A stretch of DNA of 54,637 nt from Oscillospiraceae bacterium (lineage in GTDB: Bacteria > Bacillota > Clostridia > Oscillospirales > Oscillospiraceae). The position numbers and the translations under genes were made by a program. A model generated the notes under the pieces. That model was not told the DNA's origin and did not search any database. It saw only the letters and a program-made list of their open reading frames with translations. Numbering within the stretch: position 1 is the stretch's first letter; each line of letters starts with the position of its first letter. Positions 14,707 to 24,630 of this stretch are shown piece by piece. The DNA is taken from assembly GCA_902778115.1 (NCBI GenBank), contig CACYWG010000012.1, positions 1 through 54,637 on the forward strand. Direction: 5' to 3'.

Positions 14707-16155
14707 TTACTTCACAGCGGTGGCCTGGAGGTTCGGTCCCTCGTACCAGTAGAGGAAGCCCTCGAGGTCGATCACGTCGCCGACCTTGAGATTCTCAACG
14801 GCCTTGTACACGTCGGTATCCTTGCCGCAGAGGTAGAACTCCACGCAGAACTCGTAGGTGGTGCCGTCCTTCGAGACCTTGAAGTACAGGTCGTCGGTCT
14901 TGCCCTCGGGATCCTTGTAGGCAAAGGCGGCGCCGCTCTCGTCATAGGCCCCGACGGTCACGCCCTTGAAGCTGACGAGCTGGTTCATAAACTTGGCCAT
15001 ATCGTCCGTGCCCCAGGCAGCGGTGGCATCCACGGGCTCGGCGACGTAGGGCGTGGCGTCGACAAACTCAAAGGTCGCGTCAGCGATCTCGACCTCGCCG
15101 GCCCACTCGCTCTTGAAGCCATTGACCAGGATCCACTGGCCCTGCATGAGCTTGGCCGCATCTTCCTCGGAGCAGGCCATGTTGTAGATGAAATAGGCGC
15201 CGTCCGGATCGGCAGCGTAGACGGTGATCTGGTCGTTCCACCAGGACTGGGTCGCCTGGACGCAGGCCAGGATGGTGACGGGATCGTCGACCGCGGCAGC
15301 GGCATATTCGCCATAGCTCATGAAGGTGAGCTCATCCTTCGGATCGATCTCGGGATCCGCCGGCTTGACGCCGGTGGCCTGGAGGTTCGGTCCCTCGTAC
15401 CAGTAGAGGAAGCCCTTGAGGTCGATCACGTCGCCGACCTTCAGGTTCTCGACGGACTTGTACACGTCGCTGTCCTTGCCGCAGAGATAGAACTCCACGC
15501 AGAACTCATAGGTGGTGTCGCCCTTGGTGACCTTGAAGTACAGGTCGTCGGTCTTGCCCTCGGGATCCTTGTAGGCGAAAGCGGCGCCGCTCTCGTCATA
15601 GGCCTCGACGGTCACGCCCTTGAACAGGACGAGCTGGTTCATATAGTTGATCATATCGACCGAACCCCAGGCATCGGTGGCGTCCACGGGCTCGGCAATG
15701 TAGCTGTCGCCGTCCACGAACTCGAAGCTGCCGTCAACGATCTCGACCTCACCGGCCCATTCGCCCTTGAAGCCGGTCACGCGGATCTTCTGGCCGGGAA
15801 CGAGCTTGGCCGCGTCTTCCTCGGAGCAGGCCATGTTGTAGATGAAGTACGCGCCGTCCTGATCCTGGGCGTAGACGGTGATCTGGTCGTTCCACCAGGA
15901 CTGGGTCGCCTGGACATAGGCCTCGATGACCACGGGAGCGTCGACCGCAGCTGCAGCATACTCGGCGTAGCTCATGACGGGGGTCTCTTCGGCGGGAGCC
16001 TCGGTGGGCTGCTCGGCGGGAGTCTCGGCAGGCTGCTCGACAGGCGCTTCGGTGGGCTGCTCGGCGGGTTTCTCGGCAGGCGCGGCCTGCTGACCGCAGG
16101 CGGCCAGGGCGAAGACCATGCACAGAGCGAGAAGCAGTGCGAAAATCTTTTTCAT
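14707..16155 (-). CDS. Lipoprotein with two nearly identical OB-fold-like domains
   Basis: A 482-residue secreted lipoprotein. The start ATG 16155 (AAGGAG seven bases upstream) gives MKKIFALLLALCMVFALAAC, a signal peptide with lipobox LAAC, followed by a Pro/Glu/Ala-rich spacer (EKPAEQPTEAPVEQP type). Two ~204-residue units follow, each starting MSYxEYAAAAVD and ending LYWYEGPNLQAT; each seems to hold two small beta-barrel (OB-like) parts with phrases such as KIRVTGFKGEWAGEVEI and VGDVIDLKGFLYW. The two units are very close at DNA level, so the duplication is recent. It should sit on the outer face of the membrane. The ligand is unknown. It follows the ABC transporter operon on the same strand but may have its own promoter. 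Confidence 0.8.
   Translation of the reverse strand: MKKIFALLLALCMVFALAACGQQAAPAEKPAEQPTEAPVEQPAETPAEQPTEAPAEETPVMSYAEYAAAAVDAPVVIEAYVQATQSWWNDQITVYAQDQDGAYFIYNMACSEEDAAKLVPGQKIRVTGFKGEWAGEVEIVDGSFEFVDGDSYIAEPVDATDAWGSVDMINYMNQLVLFKGVTVEAYDESGAAFAYKDPEGKTDDLYFKVTKGDTTYEFCVEFYLCGKDSDVYKSVENLKVGDVIDLKGFLYWYEGPNLQATGVKPADPEIDPKDELTFMSYGEYAAAAVDDPVTILACVQATQSWWNDQITVYAADPDGAYFIYNMACSEEDAAKLMQGQWILVNGFKSEWAGEVEIADATFEFVDATPYVAEPVDATAAWGTDDMAKFMNQLVSFKGVTVGAYDESGAAFAYKDPEGKTDDLYFKVSKDGTTYEFCVEFYLCGKDTDVYKAVENLKVGDVIDLEGFLYWYEGPNLQATAVK
14710..15975 (-). repeat. Intragenic tandem duplication (two 612-bp units, 654-bp period)
   Basis: Units 15364-15975 and 14710-15321 encode the two OB-like domains of the lipoprotein. 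Long stretches are the same at nucleotide level, with scattered changes mainly at third positions. Confidence 0.9.
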
Positions 16156-16246
16156 TTTCATTCTCCTTGTAAAAAATTTGTATGTTCCGTTCGAAACTTT
16201 CCACATGAGAACATCGTGCTTATTATACGCAGCTTTTGTGAACAAA

Positions 16247-17935
16247 TCAAGCGTTGCGCCGCTTTTCGGCTTGTTTCTTTTTTATCAGACCGCGAAGGGC
16301 GAACAGCCCGATCAGCAGCCAGACGGCGGCCAGCGTCGTGAGCAGCGCCACGGAGGCGGCGGGCAGCGGCCCCAGCTCCTCCGCGCCCTTCTGCGGTGCG
16401 GCGGTCTCCGTCTCCTCCCCTGTCGGCTGCTCGTCGAAGCTGACGTTATTGAGGCGGTAGAGGGCGATGACCTCGTCATAGAGCTTCTGCATATAGTCCT
16501 CGTCCACGGTCGTTTTGCGGCGCACGGCCTTGGTCACGTTTTCGATGAGCTGGCCCGCGGCGTCGCGCACGGAGGCCGAGCCGTTGAAGACCGGCGTGGT
16601 AAAGGTGTTTTCCGTGTTCGCCATCAGCAGCTCGGAGGCCTGGATCTTGATGTCGTAGTGCTCGTCCTGGTCCTCGCCGATGCGGCTGAGATAGTCCCGA
16701 TAGCCGGGGTCATTCTGCGCCTTGCTCGTCACGGGGACGTAGCCCTCGGTCTCGGCATAGGCGATCTGCACGTCGTTGGTGAGCAGATACTGCGCGAAGA
16801 GCCAGGAGGCCAGCACCTCCTGCGGATCGTCCTTCTGGAAGATACACAGCGAGGGGCCCTGCGAGATCATCTGCGGGTGATCGACATCGAACTGCGGCAC
16901 CGGCAGGACGGCGGTCTCAAACTCCACCAGCTGATCGGGCGGGATATCCACCAGCGGCGCGTCGGAGCCCATCCAGGTGGCGCCGGCGGTGGAATCCACG
17001 GCGAAGATGCACTGACCGGCGTTGAGGAAGTTGGCCGGATAGCTGGAAATCTTGAAGGTGGAGAAGGCGCGGCTCCCGGCGTGCTCGGCGATGGTGTAGA
17101 GAAGCTCCTTCGTCGTGTCGTTGAACAGCAGCACCTTGCCGTCGGCGGTGGAATAGCCCGCGCCGCGCTGGCGCAGCATCTGGATCATCATGTTGTCGGT
17201 GGACTTGTAGATGAAGGGGATCATCACCTGCTGGCCGTTGATTTTGAAGCTGCCGTCGGGGTTCTTCTCCATGGCCTTCTCGGAGACCTCCCACACGAAG
17301 TCCCAGGTCAGCACCTCGGGCAGCTCATAGCCGAGCTTTTCCACGAAGGTCTTGTTGACGTAGCAGGCCTCGGTGGAGCGCATATAGGGGATGGCGTAGT
17401 GGGCGCCTTCCAGCACGCACTCGGCCAGGAATTCCGGCACGATCTCGTCCTGGCGCGGCGAGTCGAATTTCAGCTCGCTGCCGCCGAGTCCGAAGGCGGG
17501 ATCGGCAAACCAGGCGTCCAGCGGCAGCACCACGTCCTCGCCGGTCAGATAGGTGGCGATGTGGTCGGGGTAGCTGATGCAGACGTTGGGCGTGGTGTGG
17601 GTGGCAATGTTGGTGATGACGTCGTTGTAGATGCGGCCGTAGTCGGTATACAGGCGCAGCTTCACGCTCACGTTCGGATAGAGCTTTTGGAAGCTGTCGA
17701 TGGCCTGCTGATAAATGGCGATCTGGGTCTTGTTGGTGTCGTTCTTGGCCCAGAAGCTGATCTCGATCTGTTTGCTCTCGTCAAAGCGCTCCGGCACCGG
17801 GGATTCGCCCTCGAAGCTGATCTCCGTGCCTTCGCTCTCCCCCGCATCCGAGGCGAGGCGGCCGTGGCAGGCTGTGAGGGAAAGCAGCATCAGCAGCGCC
17901 AGCAGCAGGGTCAGGGCTTTCTGTACCTGCTTCAT
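16247..17935 (-). CDS. Carbohydrate ABC transporter substrate-binding lipoprotein with C-terminal membrane anchor
   Basis: A 562-residue family 1 solute-binding protein. The N-terminus MKQVQKALTLLLALLMLLSL is followed by lipobox LTAC. The mature part starts with EISFWAKNDTNKTQIAIYQQ and continues through DVITNIATHTTPNVCISY and AGATWMGS, typical of sugar-binding proteins. Unusually, a hydrophobic segment (about residues 530-552) and a basic tail KKKQAEKRR follow at the C-terminus, so both ends may be fixed to the membrane. The start ATG overlaps the permease stop (ATGA). It delivers an unknown sugar, oligosaccharide or glycerol phosphodiester to the two permeases. Confidence 0.88.
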   Translation of the reverse strand: MKQVQKALTLLLALLMLLSLTACHGRLASDAGESEGTEISFEGESPVPERFDESKQIEISFWAKNDTNKTQIAIYQQAIDSFQKLYPNVSVKLRLYTDYGRIYNDVITNIATHTTPNVCISYPDHIATYLTGEDVVLPLDAWFADPAFGLGGSELKFDSPRQDEIVPEFLAECVLEGAHYAIPYMRSTEACYVNKTFVEKLGYELPEVLTWDFVWEVSEKAMEKNPDGSFKINGQQVMIPFIYKSTDNMMIQMLRQRGAGYSTADGKVLLFNDTTKELLYTIAEHAGSRAFSTFKISSYPANFLNAGQCIFAVDSTAGATWMGSDAPLVDIPPDQLVEFETAVLPVPQFDVDHPQMISQGPSLCIFQKDDPQEVLASWLFAQYLLTNDVQIAYAETEGYVPVTSKAQNDPGYRDYLSRIGEDQDEHYDIKIQASELLMANTENTFTTPVFNGSASVRDAAGQLIENVTKAVRRKTTVDEDYMQKLYDEVIALYRLNNVSFDEQPTGEETETAAPQKGAEELGPLPAASVALLTTLAAVWLLIGLFALRGLIKKKQAEKRRNA

Positions 17936-18804
17936 CCCTTCGTCCCTCCTCTCGACACGCCGGCCATGATCTTGTTGCGGAAGATCAGGAACAGCACGAT
18001 CAGCGGCACGGAGATGACCACGACGGCCGCCATCATGGCGGGCACGTTTTCGCGGCCGAAGCCGTTTTCGCGCAGCTCCTGGATGCCGTTGGAGACCAGG
18101 AAATAGGCGGCCTCGTCGGTGATCAGGCGCGGCCAGACGTAGGAGTTCCAGCACTCGATGACCTTGAGGATGATCACCGTGACCACCGTCGGGCGGCAGA
18201 TGGGCAGCATGACCTTGAACAGATACTTGAGATCCGAGGTGCCGTCGACCTTGGCGGCCTTGTACAGCTCCTCCGGGATCTGCTCAAAATTCTCCTTGAG
18301 CAGATAGATATAGAACACGCTCGTCACCGAGGGCAGGATCAGGCCCCAGAAGGTATTGCGCATGTTCCAGTTGGTGATGGTGACGAAGTTGGTGATAACG
18401 ACCAGCTCGTTCGGGATCATCATCAGCGCGAGAAACAGCGAAAACAGCAGATTCTTGCCCCGGAATTTCAGCCGGGCAAAGGCGTAGGCCGCGAAGATGA
18501 TGACGCAGAGCATCAGCCCCGTGGTCGCGACGGTGAAGATGATGGTGTTGGCGAAATAGCGCGCCAGCGGCACGCCGGTGAAGGCGGTGACGTAGTTTTC
18601 CAGCGTGGGCTGGAGCGTGAAGAAGGCGGGCACGTGCTCGGCGTTGTAGGCGCTGTAGCTCTTGACGGAGCTGAGCAGCATCCAGTAAAACGGGAAGAGC
18701 ACGATCAGCGCCCAGAGCGTCAAGAGTGCGTAAGTGACGGTCTTGCGCGTGCGCTCGCCGGCTCTGGCGCGGCGTTCGATGCGTTCGTAATCCATTCCCC
18801 GCAC
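17932..18804 (-). CDS. Carbohydrate ABC transporter permease (MalG/UgpE type)
   Basis: A 290-residue protein with six predicted membrane segments, first at about residues 23-45 (ALLTLWALIVLFPFYWMLLS). The cytoplasmic coupling loop EELYKAAKVDGTSDLKYLFKVMLP carries the EAA motif that contacts the ATPase. It pairs with the permease encoded immediately upstream (4 bases apart) and its stop overlaps the start of the binding-protein gene. Family length and topology are normal. The substrate is not predictable from the permease. Confidence 0.92.
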   Translation of the reverse strand: MRGMDYERIERRARAGERTRKTVTYALLTLWALIVLFPFYWMLLSSVKSYSAYNAEHVPAFFTLQPTLENYVTAFTGVPLARYFANTIIFTVATTGLMLCVIIFAAYAFARLKFRGKNLLFSLFLALMMIPNELVVITNFVTITNWNMRNTFWGLILPSVTSVFYIYLLKENFEQIPEELYKAAKVDGTSDLKYLFKVMLPICRPTVVTVIILKVIECWNSYVWPRLITDEAAYFLVSNGIQELRENGFGRENVPAMMAAVVVISVPLIVLFLIFRNKIMAGVSRGGTKG

Positions 18805-18808
18805 CTCC

Positions 18809-19693
18809 TCAGGTCGCTTTTTTGCTGATCATAAGGTTGATGACCGTGATGGTGAACACGATCACAAACAGGATCAGCGCCGCGGCGGAGGCGTAAGACG
18901 GGTAGCCGCCGCTGTTGCCGTAGAGCATGTCGTAGACATAGCCGACGATGGTGTTCATGCCGGCCACGTTCAGGTCGGTGCCGAAGATGGCCACCTCGTC
19001 CGAGTAGGCCTTGAAGGCGCCGATAAAGCCGGTGATGACGAGATAGAAGATCATCGGGGAGATCATCGGCAGGGTGATGCGCGTGAAGATGCGCCACTTG
19101 GAGGTGCCGTCCACGCGTGCGGCCTTGTAGTAATCCTGGTTGACCGAGGCCAGCGCGCTCGTGAGGATCAGGATCTTGAAGGGCATGACCACCCAGACCG
19201 TATACAGGCACATGACCAGCATCTTGGCCCAGTAGGGGCCGTCGATAAAGTCCACCGCCTCGCCGCCGAAGGCCTTGATGAGGAGGTTGATCATGCCGTC
19301 GGAGTAGGCGGTTTTTTTGAACAGGATCATGAACACCAGGCCGACGGCCAGGGTGTTCGTCACATAGGGCAGGAAAAACACGGTCTGATAGGCCTGGCGC
19401 AGGGGCTTGATGGAGTTGAGGCCCAGGGAGATCAGCAGCGCCAGTCCCGTGGACAGCGGCACCGTGATGATGACCAGGATGAAGGTGTTCTTCACCGCCT
19501 GCAGGAAATAGGGATCGCGCAGGACGTGGGCATAGTTGTACCAGCCGACGCCGGTGTAGGTCTGGGAGGCGAAATTGAACTTTTCCTCAAAGGAATACAC
19601 CAGCACGTCGAAGAGCGGATAGACCATGAACACGCCCAGAAAAGCGATGGCCGGCAGCAGATAGAGCCAGGCCTTGCGGTTATTTTGTTCCAT
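18809..19693 (-). CDS. Carbohydrate ABC transporter permease (MalF/UgpA type)
   Basis: A 294-residue protein with six membrane segments and the EAA-type loop DYYKAARVDGTSKWRIFTRITLP. It begins MEQNNRKAWLYLLPAIAFLG, the usual start of this subfamily. With the MalG-type permease it forms the membrane channel of the importer. It lies between the ATPase gene (14 bases upstream) and the second permease gene, so the operon order is ATPase, permease, permease, binding protein. Confidence 0.92.
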   Translation of the reverse strand: MEQNNRKAWLYLLPAIAFLGVFMVYPLFDVLVYSFEEKFNFASQTYTGVGWYNYAHVLRDPYFLQAVKNTFILVIITVPLSTGLALLISLGLNSIKPLRQAYQTVFFLPYVTNTLAVGLVFMILFKKTAYSDGMINLLIKAFGGEAVDFIDGPYWAKMLVMCLYTVWVVMPFKILILTSALASVNQDYYKAARVDGTSKWRIFTRITLPMISPMIFYLVITGFIGAFKAYSDEVAIFGTDLNVAGMNTIVGYVYDMLYGNSGGYPSYASAAALILFVIVFTITVINLMISKKAT

Positions 19694-19707
19694 GGCAGCC
19701 TCCGGCC

Positions 19708-20808
<1,101 letters not shown>

Positions 20809-20839
20809 GGCGGATCATCCCTTTTCCTTGAATAGTCAA

Positions 20840-20868
20840 ATAACCGGAGAAACTATTTCTCCGGTTAT
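20840..20868. promoter_or_regulatory. Palindrome at the start of the ABC transporter transcript (operator candidate)
   Basis: Arms ataaccggagaaa and tttctccggttat (13 bp each, 3-base centre) begin two bases after the -10 of the operon promoter on the minus strand. A dimeric repressor binding here would block initiation; an RNA hairpin at the 5' end of the message is the other reading. Confidence 0.55.
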
Positions 20869-20869
20869 C

Positions 20870-20898
20870 ATTAAAACCCATCCGCAGGGCAAAGTCAA
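20870..20898 (-). promoter_or_regulatory. Promoter of the ABC transporter operon
   Basis: TTGACT (20893-20898) and TTTAAT (20870-20875) with a 17-base spacer on the minus strand, about 60 bases before the ATPase start codon. Confidence 0.6.
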
Positions 20899-20903
20899 GG
20901 CGC

Positions 20904-20935
20904 AAAAAACATCACCGCCCCGAAGGGCGGTGATG
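20904..20935 (-). terminator. Terminator of the cstA operon
   Basis: On the minus strand the stem CATCACCGCCC/GGGCGGTGATG with a TTCG loop is followed by TTTTTT. It lies 40 bases after the cstA stop and touches the next promoter. Confidence 0.85.
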
Positions 20936-20975
20936 CGTTCGTATGAACTTGGGTCAGCTTTGCGGAAACAGAGGA

Positions 20976-22682
20976 TCAGGCCTTCTGCTTGGCCTGCTTG
21001 GCAAAGGTGCCGATGCCCTCGATGACGAGGAAGATCGCCAGGATGACCATCGCGATCGCGAAGATCAGCTGGAACCAGAGGCCCCAGTTGGCGAGGCCGC
21101 CGCCGATGAGGGAGAAGATCTTCATGACCAGAGAGGTCAGGGTGGCGCAGAGCATGAAGATCATCGGGATGATGAACATCTTGTTGTTCTTGCCGACTTC
21201 GCCGAGCCAGGTGGCAACAGCCATCAGAGCCAGGCCGGCCAGCAGCTGGTTGGCAGCGCCGAACAGAGCCCAGATCGCGCTCAGCTTCATGCCGCCGAGG
21301 ACGCAGCCGATGACGACCATGACGAGAGTGCCGGTCAGGGGGTGGCAGAGGAACTTACGGAAGCCCTTGGCGTCCTTCCAGTTGGCCTCGCCTTCCTTCA
21401 GGAACAGCTCGCTGAACATGAAGCGGCTCAGACGGGTCGCGGTGTCCAGAGAGGTCAGAGCGAAGACGGAGACAGCCAGGGTCAGCAGGGCGTAGATCAC
21501 GCCGTAGAGGCTGGTGCCTTCGGGAGCAAACATGGTGGCAATACCGTCGGCAAACGCGACAGCGGGAGAGCCGCTGAACGCGAACAGGCCCTTGTCATTG
21601 AGGGCGATGTACTTGCTGGCGACCATGCCGACAGCAATCAGGGAGATAACAGCCAGAGCGGACTCGATGAGCATGGCGCCGTAGCCGATGGGCTTGGCGT
21701 GGGACTCATTGGCCAGCTGCTTGGAGGTGGTGCCGGAGGCGACCAGGCTGTGGAAGCCGGAGCAGGCGCCGCAGGCGACGGTGATGAACAGAGCCGGGAA
21801 CATCGGGCCGATGGCGGTCTTCCAGCCGGTGAAGGCGGGCAGATCGAAGGCGACGCGGCTGCCGAAGCTGCACACGAAGATGCCGATGATGGCGACGACC
21901 ATCATGCCGTAGAGCAGGAAGCTGGACAGGTAGTCACGGGGCTGCAGCAGGATCCACACGGGAACCAGGGAAGCGACCGCGATGTAGGCGCCGATGAAGA
22001 TGATCCAGAACGTACGGGACGCAGCGAGACCGACCTCCAGGCCGAAGAACAGCATGGCCAGGATGCAGACGATGCCGATGACGGTGGCAGGACCGGTCTT
22101 CAGGCCGGCCTTGTTGGTCAGCAGACCGTAAACAATGGCCAGGACGATGAACAGCATGGAGACCATAGCGGTGGTCTCGTTGCCGGTCACGGTGCCGGTG
22201 GTGATGCCGACGTTCTCGGACATGAAGGTGCCGGCGACGACGTTCACGAAGGACGCAACGACGAGGACCAGAACCAGCAGCGCGAAGATCAGGAACAGCT
22301 TATGAGCACGCTTGCCCATGGAGTCCCGGATAACGTCGCCGATGGACTTGCCGCCGTGGCGGACGGACGCGAACAGGGAGCCGTAGTCATGCAGACCACC
22401 GAAGAAGATGCCGCCGATGACACACCACAGGAACACGGGGACCCAGCCGAACACAGCGGCCTGGATCGGTCCGTTGATGGGGCCGGCGCCCGCGATGGAC
22501 GAGAAGTGGTGACCCATCAGGACAGCGGGCTTGGCGGCGACGAAGTCGACACCGTCATTGAGCTCGACTGCGGGGGTCTTGCGGGTGGGATCAACGCCCC
22601 ACTGCTTTGCCAGCCAACGGCCATAGAAGACATAGCCGATGACGAGTGCAGCGATAGCTGCAAGGATGATCAGGATAGCCAA
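20976..22682 (-). CDS. cstA: CstA family transporter (carbon starvation / pyruvate or peptide uptake)
   Basis: A 568-residue membrane protein with about 15-16 hydrophobic segments. Family landmarks are YGRWLAKQWGVDP, GHHFSSIAGAGPINGPI, GGLHDYGSLFASVRHGGKSI and the CGACSGFHSLVASGTTSKQL loop. CstA proteins were first tied to peptide use under starvation; E. coli CstA and BtsT also import pyruvate. The protein is somewhat shorter than E. coli CstA (701), as in many Clostridia. AGGAGGAG precedes the ATG. It is co-transcribed with the 164-residue protein encoded upstream and ends at a strong terminator. Confidence 0.93.
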   Translation of the reverse strand: MAILIILAAIAALVIGYVFYGRWLAKQWGVDPTRKTPAVELNDGVDFVAAKPAVLMGHHFSSIAGAGPINGPIQAAVFGWVPVFLWCVIGGIFFGGLHDYGSLFASVRHGGKSIGDVIRDSMGKRAHKLFLIFALLVLVLVVASFVNVVAGTFMSENVGITTGTVTGNETTAMVSMLFIVLAIVYGLLTNKAGLKTGPATVIGIVCILAMLFFGLEVGLAASRTFWIIFIGAYIAVASLVPVWILLQPRDYLSSFLLYGMMVVAIIGIFVCSFGSRVAFDLPAFTGWKTAIGPMFPALFITVACGACSGFHSLVASGTTSKQLANESHAKPIGYGAMLIESALAVISLIAVGMVASKYIALNDKGLFAFSGSPAVAFADGIATMFAPEGTSLYGVIYALLTLAVSVFALTSLDTATRLSRFMFSELFLKEGEANWKDAKGFRKFLCHPLTGTLVMVVIGCVLGGMKLSAIWALFGAANQLLAGLALMAVATWLGEVGKNNKMFIIPMIFMLCATLTSLVMKIFSLIGGGLANWGLWFQLIFAIAMVILAIFLVIEGIGTFAKQAKQKA

Positions 22683-22696
22683 ACAGATCTCCTCCT

Positions 22697-23191
22697 CTAA
22701 AAATTTATATTGCTAAAGAGCTTCTTCAGGTCATGGCCCATCCGGTTGCAGACCATGTTGCGGGAAGGAGTCTCTATGGCAATCAAACGAAGGACGCTCC
22801 AGCCGTGGAAGGTGAGCATGTAGTTTTTGCTTTGCCTGGTTTTTTTCAGCAGGGCCGCCGCCTCCGGATCGATCCGGTCGGCCAGCACGACAAGGATCAC
22901 GTCGGTGTTGCGATGGTTGGGACCGGGCCTCACCCGGGACAGTCCCTCCGTCCAGGCGGCCTCGGCCAAATGCTGCGCCCGCTCCGCCGTCAGTTCTTCC
23001 TCCGCGGCGAAGAAAACGATCTCGCGGGATTCGGCGGAGCTGATCTTGACCGTTTTGAAGCCGGACAGAAGTTCATCGACGACGCTGCTCTCGGCCTCCG
23101 CGGCAAAGGGCGGGGCGACCACATCGCGTTTGACCTTGTAATACTGCCCGTACATCTGCAATACTTTTTCCAGTGCCTCGGCAGCAAACAT
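22697..23191 (-). CDS. Unknown protein encoded with CstA
   Basis: A 164-residue soluble protein, first gene of the cstA operon and 14 bases before it. The N-terminal half is acidic and helical; the C-terminal half has a RIDPEAAALLKKTRQSKNYM segment followed by FHGWSVLRLIAIE and ends in a hydrophilic tail. No signal peptide or membrane segment is visible. I recognise no family. Its place suggests a regulator or partner of the transporter. GAGGAGACC is the ribosome site. Confidence 0.75.
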   Translation of the reverse strand: MFAAEALEKVLQMYGQYYKVKRDVVAPPFAAEAESSVVDELLSGFKTVKISSAESREIVFFAAEEELTAERAQHLAEAAWTEGLSRVRPGPNHRNTDVILVVLADRIDPEAAALLKKTRQSKNYMLTFHGWSVLRLIAIETPSRNMVCNRMGHDLKKLFSNINF

Positions 23192-23245
23192 GGCGGTCTC
23201 CTCATGCCAAGCAAAAATATTAACAAACGATGAATGGCATGCTAT

Positions 23246-23274
23246 ATTCTAATGCTTTTTGGCGAAAATGGCAA
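23246..23274 (-). promoter_or_regulatory. Promoter of the cstA operon
   Basis: TTGCCA (23269-23274) and TAGAAT (23246-23251) with a 17-base spacer on the minus strand, about 55 bases before the first gene. Confidence 0.55.
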
Positions 23275-23357
23275 GCCTATATTTCAATTTTTTTAAAAAA
23301 TTGTGAAGTCTTCCAGTAAAAAAATCGAAAAAGCAAGCGCGGCCTTCCATTTTCTGT

Positions 23358-24020
23358 TTATCCGATCTCCCAGACGACCGTCACGGTATCGGAAACGGCG
23401 ATATCGTCCGGTTCGATATCCATATCATAGCCGGCGGCCTCCGGCATGCTCATGCTCCTGTCCGCCCGGATCGCGCCGTTCATCGGCCGGTACTCGAAGT
23501 CGATCTCGCCCCAGGAATAGTCGATGCTCTGGATCTCCCGGAGCGCAACACCTCCGGCCTGTGTCAGAACGGCCGCCTTTTCCTTCGCGTCCGCCTCGGC
23601 TTTCCCGAGCAGCAGGTTCTTCGCCGCCTCCGGGTCCTTCACCGTATAGCTGATGCGAAACTCAGCCTTTGCGCCGCAGTTGGCAAGCGCATACAGGATC
23701 CTGCCGAGGCGCTCGTTGTCCGACTCGAACTCGAGCTTCAGGACGTGGCGGAAGCGATATCCGGCAAAGCGCTGCCGATAGACGCCGTTTTGGTCCTGAT
23801 AGTTCTCATATTCCGTATCCACGCTGAAGCTCAGCGTCTTCAGGTCGGCGCGCTCGAAGCCGAAGGCGGAGAGAACGTCTTTGAGCGTTTCCGTCTCCTC
23901 GGCGGAACGGCGCAGCGTCTCGCCATAGTCTCTGTGCAGACCGTCCAGCGTCATCGTGATGCGGGTCGTATCGGGCCGGACTTTGATCTGGCCCTTCCCT
24001 GTCACTCGGATCGTTCTCAT
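23358..24020 (-). CDS. SIMPL domain (DUF541) protein
   Basis: A 220-residue protein with the SIMPL start MRTIRVTGKGQIKVRPDTTR, the repeat-like segment LHRDYGETLRRSAEETETLKD, and the second half KAEFRISYTVKDPEAAKNLL. Members form homo-oligomers and have roles in oxidative stress or adaptor functions in other bacteria. Most are exported, but this one has no signal peptide, so it is probably cytoplasmic. It follows the phosphoesterase gene with an 80-base gap. Confidence 0.87.
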   Translation of the reverse strand: MRTIRVTGKGQIKVRPDTTRITMTLDGLHRDYGETLRRSAEETETLKDVLSAFGFERADLKTLSFSVDTEYENYQDQNGVYRQRFAGYRFRHVLKLEFESDNERLGRILYALANCGAKAEFRISYTVKDPEAAKNLLLGKAEADAKEKAAVLTQAGGVALREIQSIDYSWGEIDFEYRPMNGAIRADRSMSMPEAAGYDMDIEPDDIAVSDTVTVVWEIG

Positions 24021-24099
24021 TGTATGCTCCTTTCCCTGCTCTCCTGCAGGATCGGTTTGATCGGAAGCCTCGTCAGCCGATCAAAGGCAGCCGACTGTC

Positions 24100-24576
24100 T
24101 TAAACCCTTTTCAAGTCGGCTTCGATGCGGCCGTCGTCCACAGACAGCAGCGCATAGCACGGCCGCGCCGAGCGGCCGATCGAACCGGGGTTGAGCAGCG
24201 TGATCCCGCGGCGGCTCTCCAGGCAGGGCAGGTGCGTGTGGCCGAAGAGCGCCAGGCTTGCGCCGGCCTCCTCCGCTGCCCGAAGCAGGCTGTCCAGGTC
24301 CGGCTCGTGCTTGACCTCGTACAGGTGCCCGTGGGTCGCGAATACACACACGCCGCCCAGCGTGCAGACGATGGACGCGCTCAGCGACGAGCGCCAGTCG
24401 CAGTTGCCGCGCACCGCATAGAACGGAAGCACTGGATAACGCGCCTGCACCTGCGCCAGATCGCGCTCCCCGTCGCCGAGGAAGAAGCACAGCGCAGGCT
24501 TCTCCCGCGCGATCGCCCGGATCATGTTGTCCGCGCAGCCGTGGGAATCCGAAAAAACACAGATTCTTATCATCAT
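24100..24576 (-). CDS. YfcE-like metallophosphoesterase
   Basis: A 158-residue protein with calcineurin-type motifs: FSDSHG near the N-terminus, GDGERD, GNCDW, and ATHGH with FGHTH and NPGS. These bind two metal ions and hydrolyse phosphodiesters. The family length (about 155-185) is met. The start could be the ATG at 24576 or 24573; no strong ribosome site is present. It reads in the same direction as ptsI but is separated from it by a terminator. Confidence 0.9.
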   Translation of the reverse strand: MMIRICVFSDSHGCADNMIRAIAREKPALCFFLGDGERDLAQVQARYPVLPFYAVRGNCDWRSSLSASIVCTLGGVCVFATHGHLYEVKHEPDLDSLLRAAEEAGASLALFGHTHLPCLESRRGITLLNPGSIGRSARPCYALLSVDDGRIEADLKRV

Positions 24577-24587
24577 TCTCAAGAAAC

Positions 24588-24613
24588 GGAGCCGCCTGAA
24601 AACAGGCGGCTCC
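24588..24613 (-). terminator. Terminator after ptsI
   Basis: GGAGCCGCCTG/CAGGCGGCTCC (11 bp) with a 4-base loop, followed on the minus strand by GTTTCTT, 18 bases after the ptsI stop. Confidence 0.75.
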
Positions 24614-24630
24614 CGTCGATGCTGTTCCTG

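Noticed and set aside
20943..22700. Open plus-strand frame opposite cstA
   Set aside because: Asp/Gly/Gln-rich translation from reversed membrane codons; no start signal.
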